64,000 bases of DNA. Source: Streptomyces lasiicapitis (GTDB taxonomy: Bacteria; Actinomycetota; Actinomycetes; Streptomycetales; Streptomycetaceae). The translations under genes were made by a program, and so were the position numbers. The notes beneath the pieces were generated by a model, which was given only the letters and a program-made list of their open reading frames with translations, had not been told where the DNA came from and did no database searches. Below, in pieces: positions 40,775 through 49,684 of the stretch. The DNA is taken from assembly GCF_014646335.1 (NCBI RefSeq), contig NZ_BMNG01000019.1:1-64000 (forward strand), given 5' to 3'. Every line of letters begins with the position of its first letter. Within the stretch, counting starts at the first letter, position 1.

Positions 40775-43700
40775 GTGAACAGCGATCGGGACAAGATCCG
40801 CGGGGGCTGGGACACACCCGTCGACGATCAGTCCGACGCGGAGTCCGCTGCCGAGACGACGGGCGAGTTCACCATCGATTACGCGCCGCCCGCCTGGTAC
40901 ACGCAGAACGCTTCCGGCAGCGCGGGGGAGGCGCCCTCCGTGGCGCCCGCTTCCTCCTCTGTTTCCGGTGGCTCTGATGTCCCTGGTGGGTCTGGTGGGC
41001 CTGGTGGGTCTGGCAGCTCTGATGGCTCTGGTGTTTCCGGGGCCTCGGGTGTCTCCGATGTTTCCGGTGTGGCTGCTGATTCCGGCTCCGGCTCGGATGG
41101 GGCTTCCGGTGATTCCGATGCCTCTTCCGGGGCTTCGGCCATCGCCGTGCCCAAGCTTCCCGTCGGCAGCGGGTTTCAGCCCGCGGCGCCCGCACCGCCC
41201 CTGGCTCCGCCCGCCTTTCCGGCTCCCTCCGCCCCTCCGGTGACGCCCCCCGCGTCCGGTGGTGCCGCTGACTGGAGCGGTGCCGTCGCGGGGGTTGCTT
41301 CCTCTGTTCCGGTACGGGATGTGGGGGCCGGGAGCGAGGAAGAGAGCGAAAAGGCGCCCGTCGCCGAGAGCCTGGGGGGTGGTGACCTTGAGAGTGGTGC
41401 CACCATGCGGTTCTCCCCCGCTGCCTTGCGGCGTGAGATGGCCGAGCGTGAGGCCGACGGCGGCAAGGGTGATGGGGTCGGCGAGGAGAACTCGGGCACG
41501 GGCGACGTCGAGGAGGCCGAGGAAGCCGAGGAGTCGTCCGGCGAGGGTTCGGGGGTCGCGGAGGCGGCTTCTGAGGGTGCTGCTGGTGCTGCTGGTGCTG
41601 CTGGTGCTGCTGGTGCCAGTGACTCGGACGACGACTTCATTGTCGAGGCGCCTTCGGGTGGCGTGGTCGACGGTCAGGACGGTCAGGACGACGGTGTCGG
41701 TGAATCCGACGGAGCCGATGCCGGCTCGCTCGTCGCGGCTTCCTTTGGTGCTGATCCTCGCTCTCCCGTCAGCTCTGACGCCGAGCCCGAGGTGGAGGGT
41801 TCGACCGACGTCGGCGGTGACAGTGAGGGTGTGACTTCGGCTCACGAGGCTTCTGCCTCCGAGGACGAGGTCGAGGTCGAGGTCGAGCCCGTCGGTGCCG
41901 ATGACGTGCAGGATTCCGTTCCGCCCTCGTGGACCCCGCCGCCCGCTCCGGAGAGTGGGCTGCCGCCGTTGCCGCCCGCCTTCCAGCCCGCCGCGCCGAC
42001 CTCCGCCCCGCAGTGGCCCGTGCCGACCGCGCCGGCGCCGGTTCAGCAAGCCCCCGCAGCGCCGGAGGCGCCCGTACCGGAGCCGGCTCCGCAGCCGCAG
42101 GCCCCGCAGGCCTGGGCCGCGCCCACCGGTCCCGTCGCGCCCACCGCGCAGCCGCCCGCGCCCGCCCCGGCCGCCGAGACGCCCGCTCCCCCGCAGAGCG
42201 GGTACGGGTTCCCCGCTCCCGGCCAAGCCGCCGCTCCGGGTGTGCCCAACTCCCCTGCCCCGCAGGGCAGTTACGGGTTCCCCCAGACGACGCAGCAGCA
42301 GCCGCAGGCCACGCCTTCGGCTCCCGCCCCCGTGCCGCCGCAGCCGCAGGCCGCACAGCCACAGCCGCAGGCCCAGCCTCAGTTCCCGCAGCAGGGCCAG
42401 CAGGGCCCGTACAGCCACGGGCAGCAGCCGCAGGTGCCGGGGCAGATGCCGGGGCAGGTCCCGGCGCCGTACCAGCCGCAGGCCGCGCAGCCCCAGGCTC
42501 AGCCGCAAGGTCAGCCTCACGGCCAGCCCCAACAGCCCTTCCAACAGGGGCCGTTCCCCCAGCAAGGGCAGTTCCCGCAGCAGCAGCCGCAGCAGCAGGC
42601 CCAGCAGCCGATGCCCCCCGCACAGGCGGCGCAGCCGCAGGACCAGCAGCAGCCGGTACAGCACTCACAGCCCGCGCAGTCGGCACAGCCCGCACAGCCC
42701 GCGCAGTCGGCACAGCCGCAAGGCCAACCGCTGCCGCCCGCCCAGCACGCCAGCCCCCAGCCCCCAGACGCTCACCAGTACCCGCAGGCCCAGCAGCCCT
42801 ACCCCCAGGCACAGGCACAAGCCCAGGCCCCCGCCCCCGTCGACCCCCGCACCGGCGCCGCCTGGCCGCAGCCCCTGCAGCACGATCAGCGGGAGCGGAC
42901 CAACCCGGGGGCGCCGCTGGGGTACACGGCCGCCGTCGAGCTGTCCTCCGACCGGCTGCTCAACAACAAGAAGCAGAAGACCAAGAGCAACCGGCCGGTC
43001 GGCGGGTCCCGGTTCAAGATCGGGGGCAAGAAGGAGGAGGCCGAGCGGCAGCGGAAGCTGGAGCTGATCCGTACGCCCGTCCTGTCCTGCTACCGGATCG
43101 CCGTCATCTCGCTCAAGGGCGGCGTCGGCAAGACGACCACGACCACCGCGCTCGGCTCGACACTCGCCAGTGAGCGGCAGGACAAGATCCTCGCCATCGA
43201 CGCCAACCCGGACGCGGGTACGCTCGGGCGGCGCGTGCGGCGCGAGACCGGGGCGACCATCCGCGACCTGGTGCAGGCGATCCCGCACCTCAACTCGTAC
43301 ATGGACATCCGGCGCTTCACCTCGCAGGCGCCGTCCGGGCTCGAGATCATCGCCAACGACGTCGACCCGGCCGTGTCCACGACGTTCAACGACGAGGACT
43401 ACCGGCGCGCGATCGACGTACTCGGCAAGCAGTACCCGATCATCCTGACCGACTCGGGGACCGGGCTGCTCTACAGCGCGATGCGCGGGGTGCTCGACCT
43501 CGCCGACCAGCTCATCATCATCTCCACGCCGTCCGTGGACGGGGCGAGCAGCGCGTCCACGACGCTCGACTGGCTGTCCGCGCACGGGTACGCGGACCTC
43601 GTGTCGCGGTCCATCACCGTCATCTCCGGAGTGCGCGAGACCGGGAAGATGATCAAGGTGGAGGACATCGTGTCGCACTTCGAGACGCGGTGCCGGGGGG

Positions 43701-44167
43701 TGGTGGTCGTGCCCTTCGACGAGCATCTCTCCGCCGGGGCCGAGGTCAATCTGGACATGATGCGGCCGAAGGTGCGGGAGGCGTACTTCAATCTCTCGGC
43801 GATGGTGGCCGAGGATTTCGTGCGGGCGCAGCAGGCTCAGGGGCTGTGGACGTCGGACGGGAATCCGCCGCCTCGGGTGGCTCCGCCGCTGCCTGGGCAG
43901 GGGTACGCCGCTGACGGGGGGCAGGGGTACGGAGCCGTCGCGCCGGGGGCCGTGGGGCCGGGTGGGGCCGCTGTGCCGCCGCAGCAACCTGCCGGTGGGG
44001 GGCAGTGGCAGCCGTCCGGGCCCGGGCAGGCGCAGTCGCCCGCCGGGGGCGGGTTCGCGGGTGGCTATGGCTACCCGGTCCCCGGGCAGGTGCCGCCCGC
44101 CGGGGGCGGGGTGCCGGAGGCTCCGGCTCAGCCGCCTCAGGCTCCCCCGCAGCCGCCGCAGCAGTAG
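40775..44167 (+). CDS. EspI-like MinD/ParA ATPase with long disordered N-terminus
   Basis: Encodes 1130 residues. The first 700 residues are low-complexity: an acidic, Ser/Gly-rich section with near-tandem GSG and (AAG) repeats, then a Pro/Gln-rich section. The C-terminal third is a MinD/ParA-type ATPase with the deviant Walker A KGGVGKTT (781-788), followed by DANPDAGTLGRR and ILTDSGTGLL. The last 70 residues are again Pro/Gln/Gly-rich. This is the architecture of mycobacterial EspI, which modulates ESX secretion in response to ATP. The GTG at 40775 has a consensus AGGAGG 6 nt upstream. A long terminator hairpin follows. It probably closes the ESX locus. Confidence 0.85.
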   Translation: MNSDRDKIRGGWDTPVDDQSDAESAAETTGEFTIDYAPPAWYTQNASGSAGEAPSVAPASSSVSGGSDVPGGSGGPGGSGSSDGSGVSGASGVSDVSGVAADSGSGSDGASGDSDASSGASAIAVPKLPVGSGFQPAAPAPPLAPPAFPAPSAPPVTPPASGGAADWSGAVAGVASSVPVRDVGAGSEEESEKAPVAESLGGGDLESGATMRFSPAALRREMAEREADGGKGDGVGEENSGTGDVEEAEEAEESSGEGSGVAEAASEGAAGAAGAAGAAGASDSDDDFIVEAPSGGVVDGQDGQDDGVGESDGADAGSLVAASFGADPRSPVSSDAEPEVEGSTDVGGDSEGVTSAHEASASEDEVEVEVEPVGADDVQDSVPPSWTPPPAPESGLPPLPPAFQPAAPTSAPQWPVPTAPAPVQQAPAAPEAPVPEPAPQPQAPQAWAAPTGPVAPTAQPPAPAPAAETPAPPQSGYGFPAPGQAAAPGVPNSPAPQGSYGFPQTTQQQPQATPSAPAPVPPQPQAAQPQPQAQPQFPQQGQQGPYSHGQQPQVPGQMPGQVPAPYQPQAAQPQAQPQGQPHGQPQQPFQQGPFPQQGQFPQQQPQQQAQQPMPPAQAAQPQDQQQPVQHSQPAQSAQPAQPAQSAQPQGQPLPPAQHASPQPPDAHQYPQAQQPYPQAQAQAQAPAPVDPRTGAAWPQPLQHDQRERTNPGAPLGYTAAVELSSDRLLNNKKQKTKSNRPVGGSRFKIGGKKEEAERQRKLELIRTPVLSCYRIAVISLKGGVGKTTTTTALGSTLASERQDKILAIDANPDAGTLGRRVRRETGATIRDLVQAIPHLNSYMDIRRFTSQAPSGLEIIANDVDPAVSTTFNDEDYRRAIDVLGKQYPIILTDSGTGLLYSAMRGVLDLADQLIIISTPSVDGASSASTTLDWLSAHGYADLVSRSITVISGVRETGKMIKVEDIVSHFETRCRGVVVVPFDEHLSAGAEVNLDMMRPKVREAYFNLSAMVAEDFVRAQQAQGLWTSDGNPPPRVAPPLPGQGYAADGGQGYGAVAPGAVGPGGAAVPPQQPAGGGQWQPSGPGQAQSPAGGGFAGGYGYPVPGQVPPAGGGVPEAPAQPPQAPPQPPQQ

Positions 44168-44191
44168 GCGGTAGCACCGCCGCCAGCCGTT

Positions 44192-44227
44192 CCGAGGGCC
44201 CGCACCGTAGTCGGTGCGGGCCCTCGG
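44192..44227 (+). terminator. Terminator of the EspI-like gene
   Basis: A perfect 16-bp stem with a TAGT loop (arms 44192-44207 and 44212-44227) starts 24 nt after the stop at 44167. It marks the end of the ESX locus. Confidence 0.9.
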
Positions 44228-44359
44228 CGTTGCCCGCCCCCACACCCGCGTCCCCCAACTGCCACCCCCCGACCAGCGCAGCGTCAATGGTCTTCACCAA
44301 TGCGCGTGAAATCCCGGTCAACTCGTTATTTCCGCAGGCCACATGGGGTTCACCGGGCG

Positions 44360-44389
44360 TTGACGTGCGATGACCGGCGCTGATACACA
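44360..44389 (+). promoter_or_regulatory. Candidate promoter of the peptide transporter operon
   Basis: TTGACG (44360-44365) is followed after 18 nt by TACACA (44384-44389). The -35 is close to consensus but the -10 is weak. It lies 84 nt upstream of the ATG at 44473. Confidence 0.35.
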
Positions 44390-44472
44390 CACAACAACCA
44401 ACCGGACGTTCCTTGATCACGTAGCCGTAACCAGCCATCTCTGCGCAAGCGATGACGCGAGGTCACCGATCC

Positions 44473-46389
44473 ATGGACACAAAAGATCAGCACGGCAGAA
44501 CACGGTCATCATCAGCGGGCCAAGTGACCCAAGTGGCCCCATCGGCCCGAGCGGCCCGTTCACGGAAGCGCCGCCCCCACCTCCTCCTCGCCGCCGCCGC
44601 GGCCGCCGCCTTCACGCTCACCGCGGGACTGGCGACCCCCCTCAACCCGGCGCCCCAGCAGGCGCAGGCCAAGGACGACGGCAAGAAGACCCTCACCGTC
44701 GCGGTGGCGCAGAGCGTCGACTCGCTCAGCCCGTTCCTCGCGCAGCGCCTGCTCAGCACCAGCATCCACCGGCTGACGTACGAGTACCTCACGAACTACG
44801 ACGCCAAGGACAACCACGCGATCCCGGCCTTCGCCGAGAAGTGGGAGCCGTCGGCGGACAAGCTCACCTGGACGTACACCATCCGGTCGAATTCCAAGTG
44901 GTCGGACGGGAAGAAGGCGACGGCGGAGGACGCCGCCTGGACGTTCAACAAAATCATGTCCAAGGAAGGCACCGCCACCGCGAACTCCAACTTCGTCACC
45001 AATTTCAAGAAGGTGACGGCCCCCTCCCCCACCAAGCTCGTCATCGAGCTGAAGAAGCCGCAGTCGACCATGGCGGCCCTTGACGTCCCGATCGTTCCCA
45101 AGCATGTCTGGGAGAAGGTCGACGACATCTCCAAGTTCAACAACGACAAGGACTTCCCGGTCGTCGGGAACGGTCCTTTCGTCCTCGACGACTTCAAGGT
45201 CGACCAGTACGTGAAGCTGAAGGCCAACAAGAATTTCTGGCGCGGCGCGCCGAAGTTCGACGAGGTGGTCTTCAAGACGTACAAGGACCAGGACGCCGCG
45301 GTGGCGGCGCTGAAGAAGGGCGAGGTGTCCTTCGTCGCGGGCCAGCCCGCGCTGACGCCCGCTCAGGCGAACGGCCTCAAGGGCGAGTCGGACATCAAGG
45401 TGAACAACGGTCCCGGCCGCCGGTTCTTCGCCATCGCCACCAACCCGGGGGCCCGCACCCAGGACGGCAAGAAGTTCGGCGACGGCCACCCCGCGCTGCT
45501 CGACAAGCGGGTCCGCCAGGCGCTCTTCCTCTCCGTGGACCGGAAGACAATCGTCGACAAGGTGTTCCAGGGAAATGCGGTGGAGGGCGCCGGGTACATT
45601 CCGCCGCGCTTCTCCGAATACTCCTGGAAGCCCTCCGCCGAACAGGAACTGAAGTACGACCCGAAGCGGGCCGCGCAGCTCCTCGACGAGGCGGGGTACA
45701 AGAAGAAGGGCGGCAAGCGGGTAGGGAAGGACGGCAAGGCGCTCGACTTCCGGATTCTCTGCCACGCCACGGATCCGAATGACAAAGCGGTCGGGAAGTA
45801 CCTGAAGGAGTGGTGGGGCGACCTCGGCATCGGGCTCAAGGTGAACTGCCTCGACGACGTGTCCGTGCCCTGGTACGCGGGTGAGTACGACCTCGCGTTC
45901 GACGGCTGGTCCGTCAACCCCGACCCCGACTTCGTCCTCGGCATCCACACCTGCGCCGCGCTGCCCGAGAAGGCCAAGGAGAGCGCCGCGACGGACAACT
46001 TCATCTGCGACAAGAAGTTCGACGAGCTGTACGAGAAGCAGCTCGCCGAGTACGACCCGGCCAAGCGCGCCGGCATCGTCAAGCAGATGGAGTCGTGGCT
46101 GTACGACTCGGGCTACATGAATGTCATCGCGTACCCGAACGCCGTCGAGGCCTACCGCACGGACCAGATCAAGTCCCTCACCACCATGCCTTCGGCCGCG
46201 GGCAACATCTACGGTCAGGACGGCTATTGGAGTTGGTGGTCGGCGGTCCCGGCGAGTGGGAAGAGTTCCTCCGATGGTGGCAGCTCGACCGGTGTCATCA
46301 TCGGTATCGCCGTCGCCGCGGTGGTGCTCGCCGGCGGCGGAGCCCTGATCGCCCTGCGCCGCCGCTCGACCGCAGAGGACCGCGAGTAA
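44473..46389 (+). CDS. Peptide ABC transporter substrate-binding protein with C-terminal anchor
   Basis: Encodes 638 residues of the family 5 (DppA/OppA) binding proteins. A basic N-terminus and signal peptide (RKRRPHLLLAAAAAAAFTL) lead into the two-lobed domain with family segments such as VDSLSPF, VVGNGPFVLDDF and LFLSVDRKTIVDKVF. There is no lipobox Cys at the cleavage site. Instead the C-terminus carries a transmembrane segment (GVIIGIAVAAVVLAGGGALI) and a positive tail, so the protein is probably tethered at its C-terminus, unusual for the family. The ATG at 44473 is preferred over 44452 because GCGAGG lies about 10 nt upstream. It starts an operon with two permeases and two ATPases. Confidence 0.92.
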   Translation: MDTKDQHGRTRSSSAGQVTQVAPSARAARSRKRRPHLLLAAAAAAAFTLTAGLATPLNPAPQQAQAKDDGKKTLTVAVAQSVDSLSPFLAQRLLSTSIHRLTYEYLTNYDAKDNHAIPAFAEKWEPSADKLTWTYTIRSNSKWSDGKKATAEDAAWTFNKIMSKEGTATANSNFVTNFKKVTAPSPTKLVIELKKPQSTMAALDVPIVPKHVWEKVDDISKFNNDKDFPVVGNGPFVLDDFKVDQYVKLKANKNFWRGAPKFDEVVFKTYKDQDAAVAALKKGEVSFVAGQPALTPAQANGLKGESDIKVNNGPGRRFFAIATNPGARTQDGKKFGDGHPALLDKRVRQALFLSVDRKTIVDKVFQGNAVEGAGYIPPRFSEYSWKPSAEQELKYDPKRAAQLLDEAGYKKKGGKRVGKDGKALDFRILCHATDPNDKAVGKYLKEWWGDLGIGLKVNCLDDVSVPWYAGEYDLAFDGWSVNPDPDFVLGIHTCAALPEKAKESAATDNFICDKKFDELYEKQLAEYDPAKRAGIVKQMESWLYDSGYMNVIAYPNAVEAYRTDQIKSLTTMPSAAGNIYGQDGYWSWWSAVPASGKSSSDGGSSTGVIIGIAVAAVVLAGGGALIALRRRSTAEDRE

Positions 46390-46433
46390 CGCATGGAACA
46401 CCAGCGGATGACCCACAAGACCGCGAGTCACGT

Positions 46434-47540
46434 ATGACCGCGGCGGACAGCAATCCGGCGGCCATCCTCGCCGCCGAGGCCGAAGCCGCGGCCAAGGGCG
46501 CGGCTCCCGGCGGACCGGCCGAGCAGGCCGGTCCGCGGGGCCGCGGCCCCCGGGCCCGCAACACGAGGGCCTATCTCCAGTACGTCGCGGGGAAGCTCGG
46601 CGGCGCGCTCGTCTCGATGTTCGCCGTGCTCGTCACGAGCTTCTTCCTGTTCCGGCTGATCCCGGGCGACCCGGTGAAGCAGATGACGGGCGGGCGCCGC
46701 GTGTCGAGCGAGCAACTGGCCGCCATGCGCGCCGAGTTCGGCCTGGACGACCCGGTGTGGCAGCAGTTCACGGACTACTGCGGCAATGTCCTCACCGGAG
46801 ACTTCGGCACTTCGTACCAGTTCCACACACCCGTGATGGACAAGATCACTGAGGCGATCGGTCCGACGCTGTGGCTCACCGGAACGGCGTACGTCCTCTA
46901 CACCGTCATCGGGATCTGGCTGGGCACGCGCTCGGCGTGGCGCAACGGCCGCATCGGCGACCGCTTCCACACCGGGCTCGCCCTGACGCTGTACTCGGTG
47001 CCGTCGTTCTGGCTCGGGCTGCTGCTCATCATCACCTTCTCGGTGGGGGCGGGGCCGCTGCCCGGCCTCTTCCCGACGGGCGGCATGGAGAGCGGTGACG
47101 AGAGCGGGTTCGCGTACGTCATGGACGTCGCCCACCACATGATCCTGCCGGTGATCACGCTCGTGGCCGTCGGCTACGCGCAGACGCTGCTCGTCATGCG
47201 GTCGTCCCTGCTCGACGAGATGGGCAGCGACTACCTGACGACCGCGCGCGCCAAGGGCCTGCGGGACGACCTGGTGCGCCGCCGCCACGCCGTGCCGAAC
47301 GCGCTCCTGCCGACGGTGACGCTGATGTTCGTGAACCTGGGCACGGTGGTCGCGGGCGCGATCCTGGTGGAGACGGTGTTCTCCTGGCCGGGGCTCGGCG
47401 GCCTCTTCTACCAGGCGCTGAGCGTGCCGGACCTGCCGCTGGTGCAGGGGCTGTTCTTCGTCTTCGCGACGGCGGTGATCCTGATGAACACGGTGGCCGA
47501 CGTGATCTATCCGCTGCTCGATCCCAGGGTGGGCCGATGA
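46434..47540 (+). CDS. Peptide ABC transporter permease (DppB type)
   Basis: Encodes 368 residues. After an Ala/Gly-rich cytoplasmic N-terminus of about 45 residues comes the first transmembrane segment, then the family motif LIPGDPVKQM and five more segments. The coupling loop that contacts the ATPases is YLTTARAKGLRDDLVRRRHA. It forms the membrane pore with the DppC-type permease. The ATG at 46434 is used because coding bias and family similarity begin there; the open frame before it is the shadow of the upstream gene. The stop overlaps the next start (ATGA). Confidence 0.94.
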   Translation: MTAADSNPAAILAAEAEAAAKGAAPGGPAEQAGPRGRGPRARNTRAYLQYVAGKLGGALVSMFAVLVTSFFLFRLIPGDPVKQMTGGRRVSSEQLAAMRAEFGLDDPVWQQFTDYCGNVLTGDFGTSYQFHTPVMDKITEAIGPTLWLTGTAYVLYTVIGIWLGTRSAWRNGRIGDRFHTGLALTLYSVPSFWLGLLLIITFSVGAGPLPGLFPTGGMESGDESGFAYVMDVAHHMILPVITLVAVGYAQTLLVMRSSLLDEMGSDYLTTARAKGLRDDLVRRRHAVPNALLPTVTLMFVNLGTVVAGAILVETVFSWPGLGGLFYQALSVPDLPLVQGLFFVFATAVILMNTVADVIYPLLDPRVGR

Positions 47541-48505
47541 CTGCCGAGACAGCCGACGTTCCCGCACCGCAGGAACCCGAGAACACGCGAGAACCACAGC
47601 TCCCGAAGGAGGCCAGGAGCCCGCGCGCCCTCGCCTGGACGCGCAGGCGGCACTCCGCGGCCCGCTTCTGGCGGGAGTACCGCACGCACCGCGCGGGGGT
47701 CTTCGGGCTCGCCGCGCTGGTCCTCATCACCCTGGCCGCGGTGTTCGCGCCGCTGCTCGTCGGCGCCGACGCGCAGAGCGTGACGGAGGCGCCGGGCGAG
47801 GCCATGCAGTCGCCGAGCGGCGAATTCCCCCTGGGCACCGACCAGTTCGGGCGCGACCTCCTTGCGCTGCTCGTGTGGGGCGCGCGGATCTCGCTGACGG
47901 TCGGGCTGCTCGCGGCCTTCCTGTCGGTGGCCATCGGTACGGTCGTGGGGATCACGGCGGGCCACTTCAGGGGCTGGTACGCGACCGTCATCATGCGCGT
48001 GACGGACTGGTTCCTGGTGATGCCGACCCTGGTCCTCGCGATCGCCCTCGCCTCCGTGATGGACCGTTCCATCTGGACGATCGTCCTGGCGATCGGCGTG
48101 ACGACGTGGCCGACGACGGCCCGCCTGGTGCGCGCGCAGACCCTCGCCGTGGAGTCCCGCCCCTACATCGAGCGGGCGCAGGCCCTCGGCGGCGGCCACG
48201 GCCACATCATGGCCCGGCACGTCCTTCCGAACGTCATGCCGCTGGTCCTCGCGCAGACCACGCTCGTCATCTCCAGCGCGATCCTCACCGAGGCGACGCT
48301 GGCCTTCCTCGGGCTCGGCGACCCGACGGTCGTGTCGTGGGGCGGCCTGCTCCAGGACGCGCGCGAGGCGGGCGCGGTCAGCGCGGGCGACTGGTGGTAC
48401 CTGGCGCCGCCCGGCATCGCGATCGCCGTGGTCGCGCTCGCGTTCACGCTGTGCGGGCGGGCCGTGGAGTCCGTGCTCAACCCCAGGCTGGGAGTGTCCC
48501 GTTGA
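47537..48505 (+). CDS. Peptide ABC transporter permease (DppC type)
   Basis: Encodes 322 residues. An N-terminal charged region of about 55 residues precedes six transmembrane segments. The periplasmic family motif FPLGTDQFGRDLLALLVWG and the coupling loop SRPYIERAQALGGGHGHIMA are both intact. It overlaps the preceding permease gene by 4 nt (ATGA) and the following ATPase gene by 4 nt (TTGA), so the transporter subunits are translationally coupled. Confidence 0.94.
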   Translation: MTAETADVPAPQEPENTREPQLPKEARSPRALAWTRRRHSAARFWREYRTHRAGVFGLAALVLITLAAVFAPLLVGADAQSVTEAPGEAMQSPSGEFPLGTDQFGRDLLALLVWGARISLTVGLLAAFLSVAIGTVVGITAGHFRGWYATVIMRVTDWFLVMPTLVLAIALASVMDRSIWTIVLAIGVTTWPTTARLVRAQTLAVESRPYIERAQALGGGHGHIMARHVLPNVMPLVLAQTTLVISSAILTEATLAFLGLGDPTVVSWGGLLQDAREAGAVSAGDWWYLAPPGIAIAVVALAFTLCGRAVESVLNPRLGVSR

Positions 48506-49530
48506 CCACCGAGACGACCGTGACCACCGACACCGCACCCCGGGCCGCGGGGCGCCTGCTCGACGTACGCAATCTCCATGTGACGTACGCGTCCGGGGCC
48601 GCCGCCGTCCGCGGTGTCGACCTCGCCGTGGACGCCGGGCAGAAGCTCGGCGTGGCCGGCGAGTCGGGCTGCGGCAAGTCCACGCTGGCCCTGGCGCTGC
48701 TGCGGCTGCTGCCCGCGGGGACGAAGGTGACCGGCGAGATCCTGCTCGACGGCGAGGACGTGCTCGCCATGAAGTGGGGGCGGGTGCGCGCGGTGCGCTG
48801 GGCGGGCGCGTCCATCGTGTTCCAGGGCGCGATGCACTCCCTGAACGCGGTGCACCGCATCGGCGACCAGATCGCCGAGCCCATCCTGCTGCACAAGAAG
48901 GCGACCCCCGCGGGCGCCAAGAAGAAGGCGCGCGAGCTGCTCGAACACGTGGGGCTTCCGGGCGCACGCGCGGACGCCTACCCGCACGAGCTGTCCGGCG
49001 GGCAGCGCCAGCGCGTGATGATCGCGATGGCGCTGGCCTGCGATCCGCGCCTGATCATCGCCGACGAGCCGACGACCGCACTCGACGTCATGATCCAGGC
49101 GCAGATCCTGCGCCTCATCGAACAGCTCGTGGCCGAGCAGGACCTGGGCCTCATCATGATCAGCCACGACCTCGCGGTCCTGTCCGACACCTGCGACCGG
49201 CTCGCGGTGATGTACGCGGGCCGGGTCGTCGAGGAGGGGCCTGCCGAGGACGTGTACGAGCGGGCGCGGCACCCGTACGGCAAGGCGCTGTCGGCCGCGT
49301 TCCCGCGCATCGGGGACCCGTCGTCGCGGTTCGCGCCGCGCGGGCTTCCCGGGGATCCGCCGGACCCCTCGGCGCTGCCGTCCGGCTGTACGTTCCACCC
49401 CCGCTGTCCGGTGGTCCTCGACGTCTGCGCGACGGAGGACCAGGCGCTGCGCGCGGCGGGGGCGGGGCACAGTGCGGCGTGCGTGCATGTGGGGGCGCCG
49501 GTGGCCCCCGCGGTGGAGGGCGCGTCGTGA
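48502..49530 (+). CDS. Peptide ABC transporter ATPase (DppD type)
   Basis: Encodes 342 residues. Walker A GESGCGKS, signature LSGGQRQRV, Walker B LIIADEPTTALD and the switch His (MISHDLAVL) are all present, and the C-terminus carries the oligopeptide-family Cys motif (CTFHPRCPVVLDVC) expected to bind an iron-sulfur cluster or zinc. The TTG at 48502 is preferred because GGGAG lies 7 nt upstream and it overlaps the permease stop; a GTG at 48520 is the alternative. Confidence 0.93.
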   Translation: MTTETTVTTDTAPRAAGRLLDVRNLHVTYASGAAAVRGVDLAVDAGQKLGVAGESGCGKSTLALALLRLLPAGTKVTGEILLDGEDVLAMKWGRVRAVRWAGASIVFQGAMHSLNAVHRIGDQIAEPILLHKKATPAGAKKKARELLEHVGLPGARADAYPHELSGGQRQRVMIAMALACDPRLIIADEPTTALDVMIQAQILRLIEQLVAEQDLGLIMISHDLAVLSDTCDRLAVMYAGRVVEEGPAEDVYERARHPYGKALSAAFPRIGDPSSRFAPRGLPGDPPDPSALPSGCTFHPRCPVVLDVCATEDQALRAAGAGHSAACVHVGAPVAPAVEGAS

Positions 49531-49684
49531 CGGGCACCCGGCCGCGTACGGCCGCCCTCTGTACGGCCGCGCGCGCCGCCTCGGCGTGCCCCGCGTACGC
49601 CCTCCGGCGCCCGTCCCGCGCCGCGCACCACCCGGCGTACACCGTGATCCGCCGACCCGCTCCCCCGGCCCCGAGGAGAAGCGC

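Noticed and set aside
49531..49684. Possible small gene between the two transporter ATPase genes
   Set aside because: No frame has both a ribosome site and a start; repeats of TACGGCCG only.
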